Below, in pieces: positions 33,370 to 41,874 of a stretch of DNA of 59,857 nt. The stretch is from an uncultured Oscillospiraceae bacterium. Its GTDB lineage: Bacteria; Bacillota; Clostridia; Oscillospirales; Ruminococcaceae. The notes under the pieces are model-generated. The model had not been told where the DNA came from, did no database searches, and was given only the letters and a program-made list of their open reading frames with translations. The stretch is from contig CAKTCT010000015.1 in the NCBI GenBank assembly GCA_934539585.1, forward strand, positions 1 to 59,857. The letters run 5' to 3'. Both the position numbers and the translations under genes were made by a program. Position 1 is the stretch's first letter; every line of letters begins with the position of its first letter.

Positions 33370-34989
33370 ATGAAACGCATCCAAAAGCTGCTGGCGCTGA
33401 GCTGTGCACTGGCATTGACCGCCCCTCTGGCCGGATGTCAGGGCCCCCAAAAGACACCCGCCGGGACTTCCGGCGCCGACCCCGCATCCATCACCTTCCC
33501 TTACACCGGCGATCCGGTGGCGCTGAAGGGCCTGTGGTGCAACCACAACAACCGGAAAAACGACACCCTAGTCTACAACGAATACCTCCGGCGGATTGGA
33601 AACATCACCATCGACTGGGAGGAAGCCACCTGGGCGGATTACAGCGAGAAGCTGGACCTTTACTACTCCTCCAACGACGTTCCGGACTTTGCCGTCTGCG
33701 GCGGCCCGGTGGATACCACCAGCCAGTACGGCCCCTCCGGCATTTTCTTAGACTATGAGCAGTACAAGGACTACATGCCCAACTTCCAGGCGCTGACCAA
33801 AAAGCATGACTACCTGAACCTCCCCATAGACGAGGAGGGCCACCGCTATGTGCTGTCCACCTCCATTGATGGCATCCTCACCGAGGACTGGGCCATGCTG
33901 GGGTGGTACTACAACAAGCCCCTGCTGGAAAAATACGGCATCGCCGTTCCCCAGACCCTGGACGAATTCATCGAGGCCGGGAAAAAGCTGAAGGCGGCGG
34001 ACGATTCCTCCATCCCCATTGTCCTGTCCAGCGAGCTGGGAGACCTTTTCGCCAGCATCATCGACCTCTACGGCAACGACTACGACGGCATCGGCTACGA
34101 CATCGAGGCCCAAAAATGGTTCTATACCCCTCTGGACTGCACCGACGTTTATCGGAAAACCATCGAAAACTGCCGCACCCTCTGGGAGGAACGGCTGTTG
34201 AACCCGGAGATCGCCACGGATTCGGAAGAACGGCTGGTCCAGAAGATGAGCAAGGGCAACTGGGGCTTCTTCTACGGCTACCACGATTTCTTCCAGAGCA
34301 ACTTCTGGTCCAACGGCGTAGGCGAGGATTGGGACATCCAGCCCATGCTGCCGCCGTCGGTGGACGGCAAGCGCTACCTGCCCTACACCCAGACCTTTGA
34401 CGGCGACCCCTGGTGGGGCATCGTCACCGGAGCCAACACCAAGCATCCGGAGCTGGTCTGCTCCCTCATCGACTACACCATCAGCGATGAAATCTCCACC
34501 CTTCTCAACTGGGGCATCGAAGGGGACACCTATCAGGTCAACGCCGACGGGCAGAAGGAATTCCTCCCCGACGTCAAGGTCCCCTCTCATCCCAACGGGA
34601 CCCGCACCCTGACCGATCTGGGCATCGGCCAGTACAACAGCATCCTGTTCCGCATGGCCGACATGGCTTCCGCCCAGGCCCAGATCTACGGCCAATGGGA
34701 AATGGATGCCCAGAAGTTCGTAGACGACTATCTGAAGGACGGCCGCGTCACCCCCATCTACCGGGCCCAGACGCCACACTTCTCCCCGGAGGAGCAGGAC
34801 CTGATCAGCAGCATCATGACCCCGGTGGAGACCTACACCAGCGAGGAAGTGCTGAAATTCATCATGGGCGAGCGTAGCATGGACGAATTCGACAAGTACA
34901 TCGATGCCATTCGGAAGATGGGCGACGTCCAGCAGGTCGTGGACCTTTACAATTCCAAGCCCGCCTTTCATCTGGCTCCTCGGGGCTAG
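33370..34989 (+). CDS. Extracellular sugar-binding lipoprotein
   Basis: 539 residues from MKRIQKLLALSCAL with a lipobox LAGC, so the mature protein is tethered through Cys22 on the outer face of the membrane. The size and motifs (LPPSVDGKRYLPYTQTFDGDPWWGIVTG) fit the LplA/YtcQ family of large binding proteins that pair with LplB/YtcP permeases. The substrate is unknown; context with secreted GH31/GH20 suggests oligosaccharides released by them. A hairpin follows the gene. Confidence 0.9.
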   Translation: MKRIQKLLALSCALALTAPLAGCQGPQKTPAGTSGADPASITFPYTGDPVALKGLWCNHNNRKNDTLVYNEYLRRIGNITIDWEEATWADYSEKLDLYYSSNDVPDFAVCGGPVDTTSQYGPSGIFLDYEQYKDYMPNFQALTKKHDYLNLPIDEEGHRYVLSTSIDGILTEDWAMLGWYYNKPLLEKYGIAVPQTLDEFIEAGKKLKAADDSSIPIVLSSELGDLFASIIDLYGNDYDGIGYDIEAQKWFYTPLDCTDVYRKTIENCRTLWEERLLNPEIATDSEERLVQKMSKGNWGFFYGYHDFFQSNFWSNGVGEDWDIQPMLPPSVDGKRYLPYTQTFDGDPWWGIVTGANTKHPELVCSLIDYTISDEISTLLNWGIEGDTYQVNADGQKEFLPDVKVPSHPNGTRTLTDLGIGQYNSILFRMADMASAQAQIYGQWEMDAQKFVDDYLKDGRVTPIYRAQTPHFSPEEQDLISSIMTPVETYTSEEVLKFIMGERSMDEFDKYIDAIRKMGDVQQVVDLYNSKPAFHLAPRG

Positions 34990-34999
34990 AATATTCGCT

Positions 35000-35041
35000 G
35001 CCGGAAGGGCGGCGGGAACCTATTCCGCCTGCCTTTCCGGC
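35000..35041 (+). other. Intercistronic hairpin after binding-protein gene
   Basis: GCCGGAAGGGCGGCGG pairs imperfectly with CCGCCTGCCTTTCCGGC (about 15 bp with one bulge). There is no U tract, so it is more likely to stabilise the 3' end of the abundant binding-protein message than to terminate transcription. Confidence 0.5.
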
Positions 35042-35055
35042 CAAAGGAGACCGCT

Positions 35056-36696
35056 ATGCGTGAATTTCTATGGAAGTGCAGCCCCTCTGCCCTTCGCCAG
35101 GGAGAATTCCTGACGGCCCCAGCGGGAGCCTCGCTTTACGACGTGGTCCGCCGGAAAACCATCTGGAAAGCACCGGAGGAAGGCGAAGCCATTCTGGACA
35201 CCGCCGGGCTTTCCCCGGGGCTTTACTGCTGGCGCGCCCCGGAAGGGCACTCCGACCTGTTCCGGATCCTGGCCCGGGGCGACCTGGACTGCTACACCAT
35301 TGCTCACTGCCGGAGCCAAGGGGTGGACGTCTTTGCCCTGGATGGCGGCATGAGCGCGGAATACGCCGTGGAAAAGTCCTTGGAGGCTCTGACCGGCGGC
35401 GTATCCCACTCCTGGTTCACCCTGCCGGAAAAGGATGGCCAGGGGCCCCGGCCGGTCTACGCCACGCCGGAATTTCTGGAGCGGTCCGTAGCCCGAACGG
35501 TGGAGTATTACGACGAATACCTGGGAAAGGACCGCGTCTACGACACCGTGCTCCTTTCCTCAGGAGTCATGCCGGCGGCCTATGTTTCCCGGGTCATGAA
35601 GGCTCCGGTCCTCCCCCTCCAATACCTGGTCAGCGCCAACAGCGTCCGGGAGCTGGAGCGCATTGGGGAGTATTCCGGTTCCCGGGGGCTCTCCTGCTAC
35701 CTGACCTACAGCTATGATGCCAGCATGAAGTCTATCGGCGTGGCCTGGTGCGAGCTGCTCCGCCTTCCGGAGGCGTACCGGGAGTTTCTCCGCCGCCACC
35801 AGGTGAAAACCGTCCTGTTCCTGGGCAGCTCCGGCGTGAAGGACGGGGAAACCACCGCCCGGCGGGTAATCACCGATTCCCGGGCCGCCGCCCAGGGAAT
35901 CCACCACGGCGACATCTTCTTGATGTACCCGGGGGTCAGCGACTGGGAAAACGGCCGTCCCCGGAAGGGACTGGAGGAGACTCAGCGCCTTCTGAAGGAG
36001 CATGTCACCGATTTTGAGGAGCTGACCCTGGCTCCCGGGTTCATCCGCATGGGCGACTGGGAAAGCGGCTTGGAGCCGGAGCAGCTGGCCGGGATCGAAG
36101 CCGATCTCCAAAAGGCCCTACCGGACATTGCCGTGGCCCGGCTGCTAAAGGAGGATGCCCTGGAGCTCTACCGCTGCGCTCCCCGGCTGATGGGGCGGTT
36201 CCTGCAAAAGAACCGTCAGCGGCTGCCGGACCCCCGGCAGCTGGTCCGAGGGGTAGTCCTGAACCCCTATCTCCTGGCCCACCCGCTGTACGAATCCTAC
36301 TGTCAGCAGCTGCCCTGTCTCTATTGGCAGTTCACCGACCCCCGCGTCTTGGCCCGAGACCGGGCGGGCCGGGACATCGCCCAGGCTCTGGAGGAATTCT
36401 GCCCGGAGACGGAGCGGAACGGGCTCCCCTTCCACATCAACGCCACCCAGAACTTCGGGGGATTCCAGGCCGACGCCCTCCGCCAGGCCCTGGAGGAGAC
36501 CGGCGCGGAGACCGTCACCCTGAATCCCCGGCAGGAGGGCCGCTTCGGAGAGGAGACCTTCCGGCAGCAGAGCCCTCCGCCCCCCTGCGCCCGGATTCTG
36601 GGGGAGATGGCCACCCTTTTCCGGGAGGGAATCTCTCTGAGCGAATGGGACCGCCAGCTGGTCCCGCTGACGGTGGAGGAGGTCTGCGGGCTGTAA
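35056..36696 (+). CDS. Uncharacterised 546-aa protein linked to sugar transporter
   Basis: I do not recognise this family. AAAGGAG precedes the ATG. There is no signal peptide or membrane helix, so it is cytosolic. Visible features are a Rossmann-like start of a domain near residue 250 (HQVKTVLFLGSSGVKDGETTARRVITDS), a DIFLMYPGVSDWENG stretch, and alternating hydrophobic/acidic segments. Cysteines are scattered and form no metal motif. Spacing of 66 bases after the lipoprotein gene and a terminator directly after it place it as last gene of the transporter unit, so a role in handling the imported sugar is likely but unproven. Confidence 0.8.
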   Translation: MREFLWKCSPSALRQGEFLTAPAGASLYDVVRRKTIWKAPEEGEAILDTAGLSPGLYCWRAPEGHSDLFRILARGDLDCYTIAHCRSQGVDVFALDGGMSAEYAVEKSLEALTGGVSHSWFTLPEKDGQGPRPVYATPEFLERSVARTVEYYDEYLGKDRVYDTVLLSSGVMPAAYVSRVMKAPVLPLQYLVSANSVRELERIGEYSGSRGLSCYLTYSYDASMKSIGVAWCELLRLPEAYREFLRRHQVKTVLFLGSSGVKDGETTARRVITDSRAAAQGIHHGDIFLMYPGVSDWENGRPRKGLEETQRLLKEHVTDFEELTLAPGFIRMGDWESGLEPEQLAGIEADLQKALPDIAVARLLKEDALELYRCAPRLMGRFLQKNRQRLPDPRQLVRGVVLNPYLLAHPLYESYCQQLPCLYWQFTDPRVLARDRAGRDIAQALEEFCPETERNGLPFHINATQNFGGFQADALRQALEETGAETVTLNPRQEGRFGEETFRQQSPPPPCARILGEMATLFREGISLSEWDRQLVPLTVEEVCGL

Positions 36697-36709
36697 ATCC
36701 CGCCACGCA

Positions 36710-36746
36710 AAAACTCCCGGCAAGCATCTCTGCTGCCGGGAGTTTT
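36710..36746. terminator. Bidirectional terminator between convergent genes
   Basis: AAAACTCCCGGCA and TGCCGGGAGTTTT form a perfect 13-bp stem (11-base loop) with A tract on one side and T tract on the other, so it ends both the transporter unit and the minus-strand isomerase gene, whose stop is 8 bases away. Confidence 0.85.
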
Positions 36747-36753
36747 CCGTTTC

Positions 36754-37668
36754 TTACAGAACGAACTGGCGCATATAGTTGCGGCTGAGAAGGATGGATT
36801 TCTTCACGTCGTCCAGGTTCTTCTCGAAGGCTTTGTCCTCCACCTCGATGCAGGTGTAGCCGTCGTAGCCGATGTCCGTCAGAGCGGACACGTATTTGCC
36901 CCAATCCACATCGCCCAGGCCGGGGAGCTTGGGGGACATGTACTGCAAAGGCGTGGCCATGATGCCCACTTCTCTCAGCTTGTCGGGGAAAATCTTGATG
37001 TCCTTGTAGTGGACGTGGAAGATCCGGTCCTTGAACTCGTAAAGGGGCTTGATGTAGTCCATCTGCTGCCACACAAAGTGGGAGGGGTCGTAGTTCAGGC
37101 CGAAGTTCTTGCTGGGGATGATCTCAAACAGCCGCCGCCAGATGGCCGGGGTGGTCATCAGGTTCTGGCCGCCGGGCCACTCGTCGTTGGAGAACAGCAT
37201 GGGGCAGTTCTCGATGCCGATGCGGATGCCGTTTTCCTCGGCGAACCGGATGATGGGGGGCCAGACTTCCTTGAAAATCTCAATGTTCTCGTCCACGTTC
37301 TTGTGGGGGTCCCGGCCAACGAAGGTGTTCACCGTGGCCACGCCCAGGAGCTTTGCCGCCTTGATGAGCTTTTTGATGTGGTTGATGTACACCGCCCGTT
37401 TTTCCAGGTCCGGGTCCATGGTGTTGGGGTAGTACGCCAGAGCAGAGATCTCTACGCCCTTCTTGGCGCAGTAATCCTTGATATACGCGGCCTTGGCCTC
37501 GTCCACCTCGTCCACGTTGATGTGGGTCACTCCGGCATACCGGCGCTCCGCCTTGCCCTTGGGCCAGCAGCAGACTTCCACGCACTCAAAGCCGTTTTCC
37601 GAGGCGAAGTCCATCATCTCCTCAAAGGAGAGCTCGCCCAAAATCGCGCTGACAAATCCTAATTTCAT
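36754..37668 (-). CDS. Sugar phosphate isomerase/epimerase (xylose isomerase-like TIM barrel)
   Basis: 304 residues of the AP_endonuc_2/IolE-like family. Metal ligands can be seen in IGIENCPM (Glu near 155), NYDPSHFVW (Asp and His near 200), FHVHYKDIKI (His-Asp) and CIEVEDKAF (Glu). The ATG of MKLGFVSA is 12 bases from AAAGGA; an in-frame GTG nine bases earlier is only 3 bases from it, so the start is slightly uncertain. It is a single-gene unit with its own promoter and a cre/LacI-like operator, which suggests sugar control. Substrate (inosose, psicose, hydroxypyruvate type) is open. Confidence 0.85.
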   Translation of the reverse strand: MKLGFVSAILGELSFEEMMDFASENGFECVEVCCWPKGKAERRYAGVTHINVDEVDEAKAAYIKDYCAKKGVEISALAYYPNTMDPDLEKRAVYINHIKKLIKAAKLLGVATVNTFVGRDPHKNVDENIEIFKEVWPPIIRFAEENGIRIGIENCPMLFSNDEWPGGQNLMTTPAIWRRLFEIIPSKNFGLNYDPSHFVWQQMDYIKPLYEFKDRIFHVHYKDIKIFPDKLREVGIMATPLQYMSPKLPGLGDVDWGKYVSALTDIGYDGYTCIEVEDKAFEKNLDDVKKSILLSRNYMRQFVL

Positions 37669-37719
37669 CCGTATCACCGATCCTTTCCAAAATCTGAGGC
37701 CCATAGCCTCCTTGCTTTC

Positions 37720-37748
37720 AGTATAGCAAAAACCCGGCGGCATTGCAA
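37720..37748 (-). promoter_or_regulatory. Promoter of the TIM-barrel isomerase gene
   Basis: TTGCAA, 17 bases, TATACT on the minus strand, about 50 bases before the start codon. Confidence 0.7.
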
Positions 37749-37755
37749 GAGGTTT

Positions 37756-37771
37756 CTGTAATCGTTTACAG
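37756..37771 (-). promoter_or_regulatory. cre-like / LacI-type operator
   Basis: The minus strand reads CTGTAAACGATTACAG, a palindrome with one imperfect pair and a central CG. It fits the CcpA cre pattern TGNAANCGNWNNCA at every fixed position and also the general LacI-family operator. It lies 8 bases upstream of the -35 of the isomerase promoter, where activation or looping repression is possible. Confidence 0.6.
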
Positions 37772-37812
37772 ATAATTTTTATCCGCCGGGCCAGAATCCG
37801 GCGGATAGGGGG

Positions 37813-38382
37813 TCAGAACTGCCGCAGTTCTTCGGGGAGGGACTTCATGGCGTCCAGGGTCCGGGTGAGGAGGGTGTCCAGGTCCCAGCCCAGCAGCTCC
37901 GCGCCCTTGCCGATGACCTCCCGGGAGCAGCCCGCCGCGAAGCCATTGGATTTGTACTTCTTTTTCAGGGATTTCAGCTCCATATCGTCCACGCTCCGGG
38001 AGGGCCGCATCTGGGCCGCCGCGCCGATCAGGCCGGTGAGCTCGTCGGTGGCATAGAGGATTTTCTCCATGATGTGCTCCGGCTTCAGGTCCACGGTGAT
38101 GCCCCAGCCGTGGCTGGCGCAGGCGCGGATCAGCGCCGGGTCCAGGTCCAGCTCCTGCATCAGGGCCTGTTCCTTGATGCAGTGCTCCTCCGGCCACCGT
38201 TCGAAATCCAGGTCGTGGAGCAGTCCCACCGCCGCCCAGAAATCCTCCCGGTCCGGGTCGTATTCCTTTGCAAAATACCGCATCACGCCGGAGACGGTCT
38301 TGCCGTGGCGGATGTGGAAGGGGTCTTCATTATACCGGCGAAGGATGTCCTCCGCCTCTGTCAGAGTCGGTACATAGCTCAT
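37813..38382 (-). CDS. HD-domain phosphohydrolase
   Basis: 189 residues with the HD signature: His in FHIRHGKTVSG, the HD pair in AAVGLLHDLDFERWPEEH, a further His in CASHGW and Asp in YATDELTGLI. Such small HD proteins are metal-dependent phosphohydrolases, often of nucleotides; the substrate is not indicated. It has its own promoter (38415-38443) and is divergent from the Rrf2 pair. Confidence 0.88.
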   Translation of the reverse strand: MSYVPTLTEAEDILRRYNEDPFHIRHGKTVSGVMRYFAKEYDPDREDFWAAVGLLHDLDFERWPEEHCIKEQALMQELDLDPALIRACASHGWGITVDLKPEHIMEKILYATDELTGLIGAAAQMRPSRSVDDMELKSLKKKYKSNGFAAGCSREVIGKGAELLGWDLDTLLTRTLDAMKSLPEELRQF

Positions 38383-38414
38383 AGGGAGCGCTTCCTTTCG
38401 TTTTTTCTGCCCCT

Positions 38415-38443
38415 ATCATAGCACAGCCCCCTTGCCGGGTCAA
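38415..38443 (-). promoter_or_regulatory. Promoter of the HD-domain gene
   Basis: TTGACC, 17 bases, TATGAT with an upstream TG (extended -10), minus strand, about 30 bases before the ATG. Confidence 0.65.
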
Positions 38444-38451
38444 GACCGGCA

Positions 38452-38480
38452 TTGAAAATTTTTTCCGTTTGCGGTATACT
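38452..38480 (+). promoter_or_regulatory. Promoter of the Rrf2 pair
   Basis: TTGAAA, 17 bases, TATACT on the plus strand, 39 bases before the first Rrf2 start. Its -35 is 9 bases from the divergent -35 of the HD gene, so one bound regulator could affect both. Confidence 0.65.
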
Positions 38481-38518
38481 AAGGAAGTGAGCACTTGCAT
38501 CCGAAGAAAGGGACCATT

Positions 38519-38956
38519 ATGAAGCTATCCACCAAAAGCCGCTACGCCCTGGAAGCCATGGTCTGGCTGGCGGCCTGCGCCCCCGGGGAGACCGCCAATA
38601 TCCGCCAGGTATCCGAAGCCACCGGCATTTCCGGCAGCTATCTGGAGCAGATTTTCTTCCGCCTGCGGAAAGCCGGGCTCCTGGCCGCCCTCCGGGGAGC
38701 AGGCGGGGGCTTTTACCCCGCCCGGGACCTTTCCGACATCACGGCCGGGGACATCGTCCGGGCCATGGAGGACGACGCCACCCCTGTGACCTGCCTGGAC
38801 GATCCCGCCCGGTGCCGGAGCCGGATGACTGCCTGCTGCAAGACCCGGAGCCTCTGGCTCCGCATTTCCGACGAAATTTACCGCCGGCTGGACGCCCAGA
38901 GCCTGTCCCTTCTCCGGGACCGGTACCGGGCCTTCCTGGAAGGAGGGGCGGAATGA
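38519..38956 (+). CDS. Rrf2-family regulator with three-cysteine region
   Basis: 145 residues from MKLSTKSRYALEAMVWLA, with AAAGGG before the ATG. The winged HTH occupies about 1-80 (QVSEATGISGSYLEQIFFRLRKAGLL). Cysteines at CLDDPARCRSRMTACCKT (about 94-111) match the region that holds the iron-sulfur cluster in IscR, although the last spacing differs. A redox, iron or NO sensing role is therefore plausible. It is coupled to a second Rrf2 gene by an ATGA overlap. No isc or suf genes are near. Confidence 0.88.
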   Translation: MKLSTKSRYALEAMVWLAACAPGETANIRQVSEATGISGSYLEQIFFRLRKAGLLAALRGAGGGFYPARDLSDITAGDIVRAMEDDATPVTCLDDPARCRSRMTACCKTRSLWLRISDEIYRRLDAQSLSLLRDRYRAFLEGGAE

Positions 38957-39351
38957 AGATTTCCACCAAAGGCCGCTACGGCCTCCGGGCCATGCTGGAC
39001 CTGGCCTGCCACCCGGGGCCCGGCCCCCTTTCCCTGGGGGAGATCGCCCGGATGGAGGACCTTTCGTACAGCTATCTGGAAAGCCTTTTCGCCGCCCTGA
39101 AGCGGGCGGGACTGGTCACAGGCTCGGCGGGGGCCTCCGGGGGATACCGGCTGACCCGCCCTCCGGAGGAGATCACCGCCCGGATGGTCTTAGAGCCCCT
39201 GGAAAAGGACCTTTCCATCACCGACCGGGACCCCGCCGCACCGGAAAGCTCTCTCCGGGCCTTTCTGGAAACGGAGGTCTGGGACCCGGTGGACGAAGGC
39301 GTCCTGGGGGTGCTGGAGACCACCACCCTCCGGGACCTGGCCGGGTCATAA
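38953..39351 (+). CDS. Rrf2-family regulator lacking cluster cysteines
   Basis: 132 residues from MKISTKGRYGLRAMLDLA, the usual Rrf2 opening, with wing and recognition helix IARMEDLSYSYLESLFAALKRAGLV. Apart from one Cys near residue 19 it has no cysteines where IscR binds its cluster, so it probably cannot carry one. Its ATG overlaps the stop of the preceding Rrf2 gene, implying coupled synthesis and possibly a heterodimer. The last 6 bases overlap the convergent peptidase gene. Confidence 0.87.
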   Translation: MKISTKGRYGLRAMLDLACHPGPGPLSLGEIARMEDLSYSYLESLFAALKRAGLVTGSAGASGGYRLTRPPEEITARMVLEPLEKDLSITDRDPAAPESSLRAFLETEVWDPVDEGVLGVLETTTLRDLAGS

Positions 39352-40254
39352 AAAGGCCGCCGCCGTCAGCATGGGCAGCAGCCGGGCGTACACCGGCTCC
39401 AGGTCCTCAATAGGCAGGGGATTTTCCCCCTTGCCGATCTCCACGGTGAACCCCGGCCGCCGGAAGGTCTGGATGTACCAGTCCTTGAGGCCCCCGTGGG
39501 AGGCCAGCCCGGCGTTTTCCACCAGCCGGTAGCCCGACAGGGCGGACAGGGTCCTGGCGATGAGCTCCCCCTGGGGCGCCGGGACGCCGCCGTATTCCCA
39601 GAAAATCTCCTCCCCCTGGGAGTGGAAGGAATAGAGCCGCCGGAAGTCGAAGGCCGCCGTCAGGTGGACCATGGCCCGGGTCTCCGGCTCCGACGCCGGG
39701 GCGGGACCGCCGTACCGGGTGGGAGCCGGGCCGGTGATCCCGGCGGCCCGCTCCATAGCCTGGAGCTCCTGCCATCCGGCGTCGAAGTTGTGGTTCAGGT
39801 CCACGCCCCGGGCGTTGGCCTGCCACTTCTGGCCGGGATGCTCCCGCCGGACCGCCTCGATCAGCCCCCGGCAGTTCCCGGCGGAGACCGGCCCGTGGAG
39901 GGCGATCTCCACCCCGTCGGGATTCAGACACGGCACGACCACCAGCCCCTTCCCCTTCATGACCCCGGGGAGGGAGATTTCGGCCAGCTCCCCGCCCCGG
40001 GCGTAGGCCGCCCCGAAATCCTCCAGGAAGCGGAGGAGCAAAGAGCAGGTCAGCCACTCCTGGCCGTGGGTGGCCCCGACGAAAACCACGGCGTTTTTCA
40101 GATTCCCCACCCCCAGGGCGGGAATCTCCCGGCCCAGCACCGATCGTCCCGCCCGGAACAGCCGCAGTGCCCGATTCTCCCGGACCATGGCGTCCAGCTT
40201 CCGGGCAACGGCCTGGTGGTCCGGCGGATTCCGGAAAAAATCCTCCAAGTTCAC
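39346..40254 (-). CDS. M14-family zinc carboxypeptidase
   Basis: 302 residues with the zinc ligands His-x-x-Glu in GATHGQEWLTC (about 62-65) and His in YSFHSQGEEIFWEYG (about 205); Glu in FTVEIGKGENP near residue 272 is the general base. NPDGVEIALHG and ARGVDLNHNFDAGW are typical M14 substrate-site segments of gamma-D-glutamyl-diamino acid peptidases such as EndoI. No signal peptide is seen, which points to cytosolic processing of cell-wall peptides. It follows an amidase-domain gene by 6 bases. Confidence 0.88.
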   Translation of the reverse strand: MNLEDFFRNPPDHQAVARKLDAMVRENRALRLFRAGRSVLGREIPALGVGNLKNAVVFVGATHGQEWLTCSLLLRFLEDFGAAYARGGELAEISLPGVMKGKGLVVVPCLNPDGVEIALHGPVSAGNCRGLIEAVRREHPGQKWQANARGVDLNHNFDAGWQELQAMERAAGITGPAPTRYGGPAPASEPETRAMVHLTAAFDFRRLYSFHSQGEEIFWEYGGVPAPQGELIARTLSALSGYRLVENAGLASHGGLKDWYIQTFRRPGFTVEIGKGENPLPIEDLEPVYARLLPMLTAAAFL

Positions 40255-40260
40255 CCCTCC

Positions 40261-40773
40261 TTACCCGACGATGTGCCGGACGCCTTCGATACGGATGCCC
40301 CGGATGTCGTTGTAGGCGTAGGTGGCCAGCTGGCGGCAGTTGGCGTTGTTGTCGTGGGAGGCGATGAGGATGTCCTCGGGCCCGGCTCCCGCCCGGACCA
40401 CCACCACCGTGTGGCTGAAGGTCTCCTTGCCGCCCAGGGCCATCTGGACCACGTCGCCGGGCTCCAGCTCCGCCAAGGCCGCCTCCCGGCCGAAGGGCCC
40501 GGGGCCCCGGTTCTCCGTAAGGAACTGATACAGATACGCCACCCCGGTCCAGGCCGGGGCCCGGTCGTTGATGTCCCGGTAGTACCAGCCGTAGGTGGGG
40601 GTGAAGTTCATCACCCCGCTGCCCGCGTACAGGCACTGGGAGACGAAGTTGGTGCAGTCGCCGCCGATCTCGTCGAAGGCGTAGTACCGGGGGTTCCGCC
40701 GGTAGGCCCAGTAGTTCGCGTATTCCACCGCCGTCTGCCGGTCGTAGGCGATTTCCAGCAATTCATACCGCAT
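40261..40773 (-). CDS. Amidase-domain protein (putative cysteine amidase, PF12671 type)
   Basis: 170 residues corresponding to the Amidase_6 domain: NYWAYRRNPRYYAFDEIGGDCTNFVSQCLYAG carries the presumed nucleophile Cys near residue 40, and FSHTVVVVRAG the His near residue 120. The fold is NlpC/P60-like. No signal peptide is present and it is only the catalytic domain, whereas many relatives are secreted with longer N-termini. Together with the M14 gene it suggests peptide or cell-wall fragment turnover. AAAGGA is 10 bases before the ATG. Confidence 0.85.
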   Translation of the reverse strand: MRYELLEIAYDRQTAVEYANYWAYRRNPRYYAFDEIGGDCTNFVSQCLYAGSGVMNFTPTYGWYYRDINDRAPAWTGVAYLYQFLTENRGPGPFGREAALAELEPGDVVQMALGGKETFSHTVVVVRAGAGPEDILIASHDNNANCRQLATYAYNDIRGIRIEGVRHIVG

Positions 40774-40832
40774 AAAGCAGCCATCCTTTCTCCGTGACGC
40801 CGTTTTTCCGCTCCCTGTTCAGGAGGTTTCCA

Positions 40833-41444
40833 ATGTCCGCCGTTCTTCAGTATATGAAAGCCATGGCCCTGGGTATGCTTGCCGGGCTGCCTATGGCCGT
40901 AGGGGTCCGGCTCCTGTGCGCCCTCCGGCGGAGGCGCAGCGGGGCAAGGACCACCCCTCTCCACGAAGGTCTGGCCCTGCTCCTGCTGGTCTGGACCCTG
41001 GGGCTCCTGTCCCAAACGGTGCTGCCGGAGCTGATTACGGCCATCCGGGAGGGGACCCTCCGCCTGAACAGCCGGGTGAACCTGGTCCCCTTTCTGGTTT
41101 TCCGCCAGACGGCGGAGATGTTCCGCAGCGACCACCTTTCCTACTTCCTCATCAACCTTCTGGGGAACGTGCTGATCTTCGTCCCCCTGGGGCTGCTGCC
41201 GCCCTTGCTTTGGAAGGGGATGGAGCGGTTCTGGAAGGTCCTGGTTCTGGGCTGCGGCCTTTCCGTTTTTATAGAAACGGCCCAGCTGCTTCTCCCCCGG
41301 GGGACGGACATCGACGACGTCTGGCTCAACACCCTGGGCGCGGCCCTGGGATACGGCGTTTTCGCCCTGATCCGCAAGGGCTTCCCCAAAATTCTTCCCC
41401 GCTGCCGGGTCCTTCCGGCGGCAGAAAGGAGCCTTCATGGATAA
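40833..41444 (+). CDS. VanZ-like membrane protein
   Basis: 203 residues from MSAVLQYMKA, with AGGAGG 6 bases before the ATG. It has five predicted membrane segments and the VanZ pattern RVNLVPF, NLLGNVLIFVPLGLLPPLL, GLSVFIETAQLLLPRGTDIDDVWLNTLGAALGYG. VanZ of Enterococcus gives low-level teicoplanin resistance; most relatives have no known role. It is the first of five plus-strand genes with overlapping ends. Confidence 0.88.
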   Translation: MSAVLQYMKAMALGMLAGLPMAVGVRLLCALRRRRSGARTTPLHEGLALLLLVWTLGLLSQTVLPELITAIREGTLRLNSRVNLVPFLVFRQTAEMFRSDHLSYFLINLLGNVLIFVPLGLLPPLLWKGMERFWKVLVLGCGLSVFIETAQLLLPRGTDIDDVWLNTLGAALGYGVFALIRKGFPKILPRCRVLPAAERSLHG

Positions 41445-41874
41445 GCTCAAAGCCCTCTGCCGGAAGTACCGGGAGTTTCTCTCCTACGTCTTTTTCGGCG
41501 TTCTGACCACGGTGGTGAACTACGTCAGCTACCTGCTGCTGGCCCCGCTGTTTTCCACCACCACCATTCCCACGGCCATTGCCTGGGCGCTGTCGGTGAT
41601 TTTCGCCTATGTGACCAACCGGATCTTCGTTTTCCGCTCCCAGGCCCGGGGATTCAGGGCGCTGGCATGGGAAATCCTCACCTTCTTCGGCGCGCGGCTC
41701 CTGTCCGGCGTTCTGGACGTGGGGATCATGTGGATTTTCGCCGACAGGCTGAAGCTCAACGACAAGGTGGTCAAGCTGGCCTCCAACGTCTTTGTGGTGA
41801 TTTTCAACTACGTTGCCAGCAAGCTGGTCATCTTCCGCAAGGGCGGAAAAGGAAAGGATGAATCCCATGGATAA
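41437..41874 (+). CDS. GtrA-family membrane protein
   Basis: 145 residues, four membrane helices, with FLSYVFFGVLTTVVNYVSYLLL at the start, the central VTNRIFVFRS and the closing NYVASKLVIFRK, all standard for GtrA. The family is linked to flipping of polyprenyl-linked sugars for surface polysaccharide or teichoic acid. It overlaps the VanZ gene by 8 bases and the NUDIX gene by 8 bases. Confidence 0.9.
   Translation: MDKLKALCRKYREFLSYVFFGVLTTVVNYVSYLLLAPLFSTTTIPTAIAWALSVIFAYVTNRIFVFRSQARGFRALAWEILTFFGARLLSGVLDVGIMWIFADRLKLNDKVVKLASNVFVVIFNYVASKLVIFRKGGKGKDESHG

Noticed and set aside
37788..37812. Terminator formed by ATCCGCCGG/CCGGCGGAT after the HD gene
   Set aside because: The stem is good, but on the strand of the HD gene it is followed by A's, not T's, so it is only a hairpin of unknown role.
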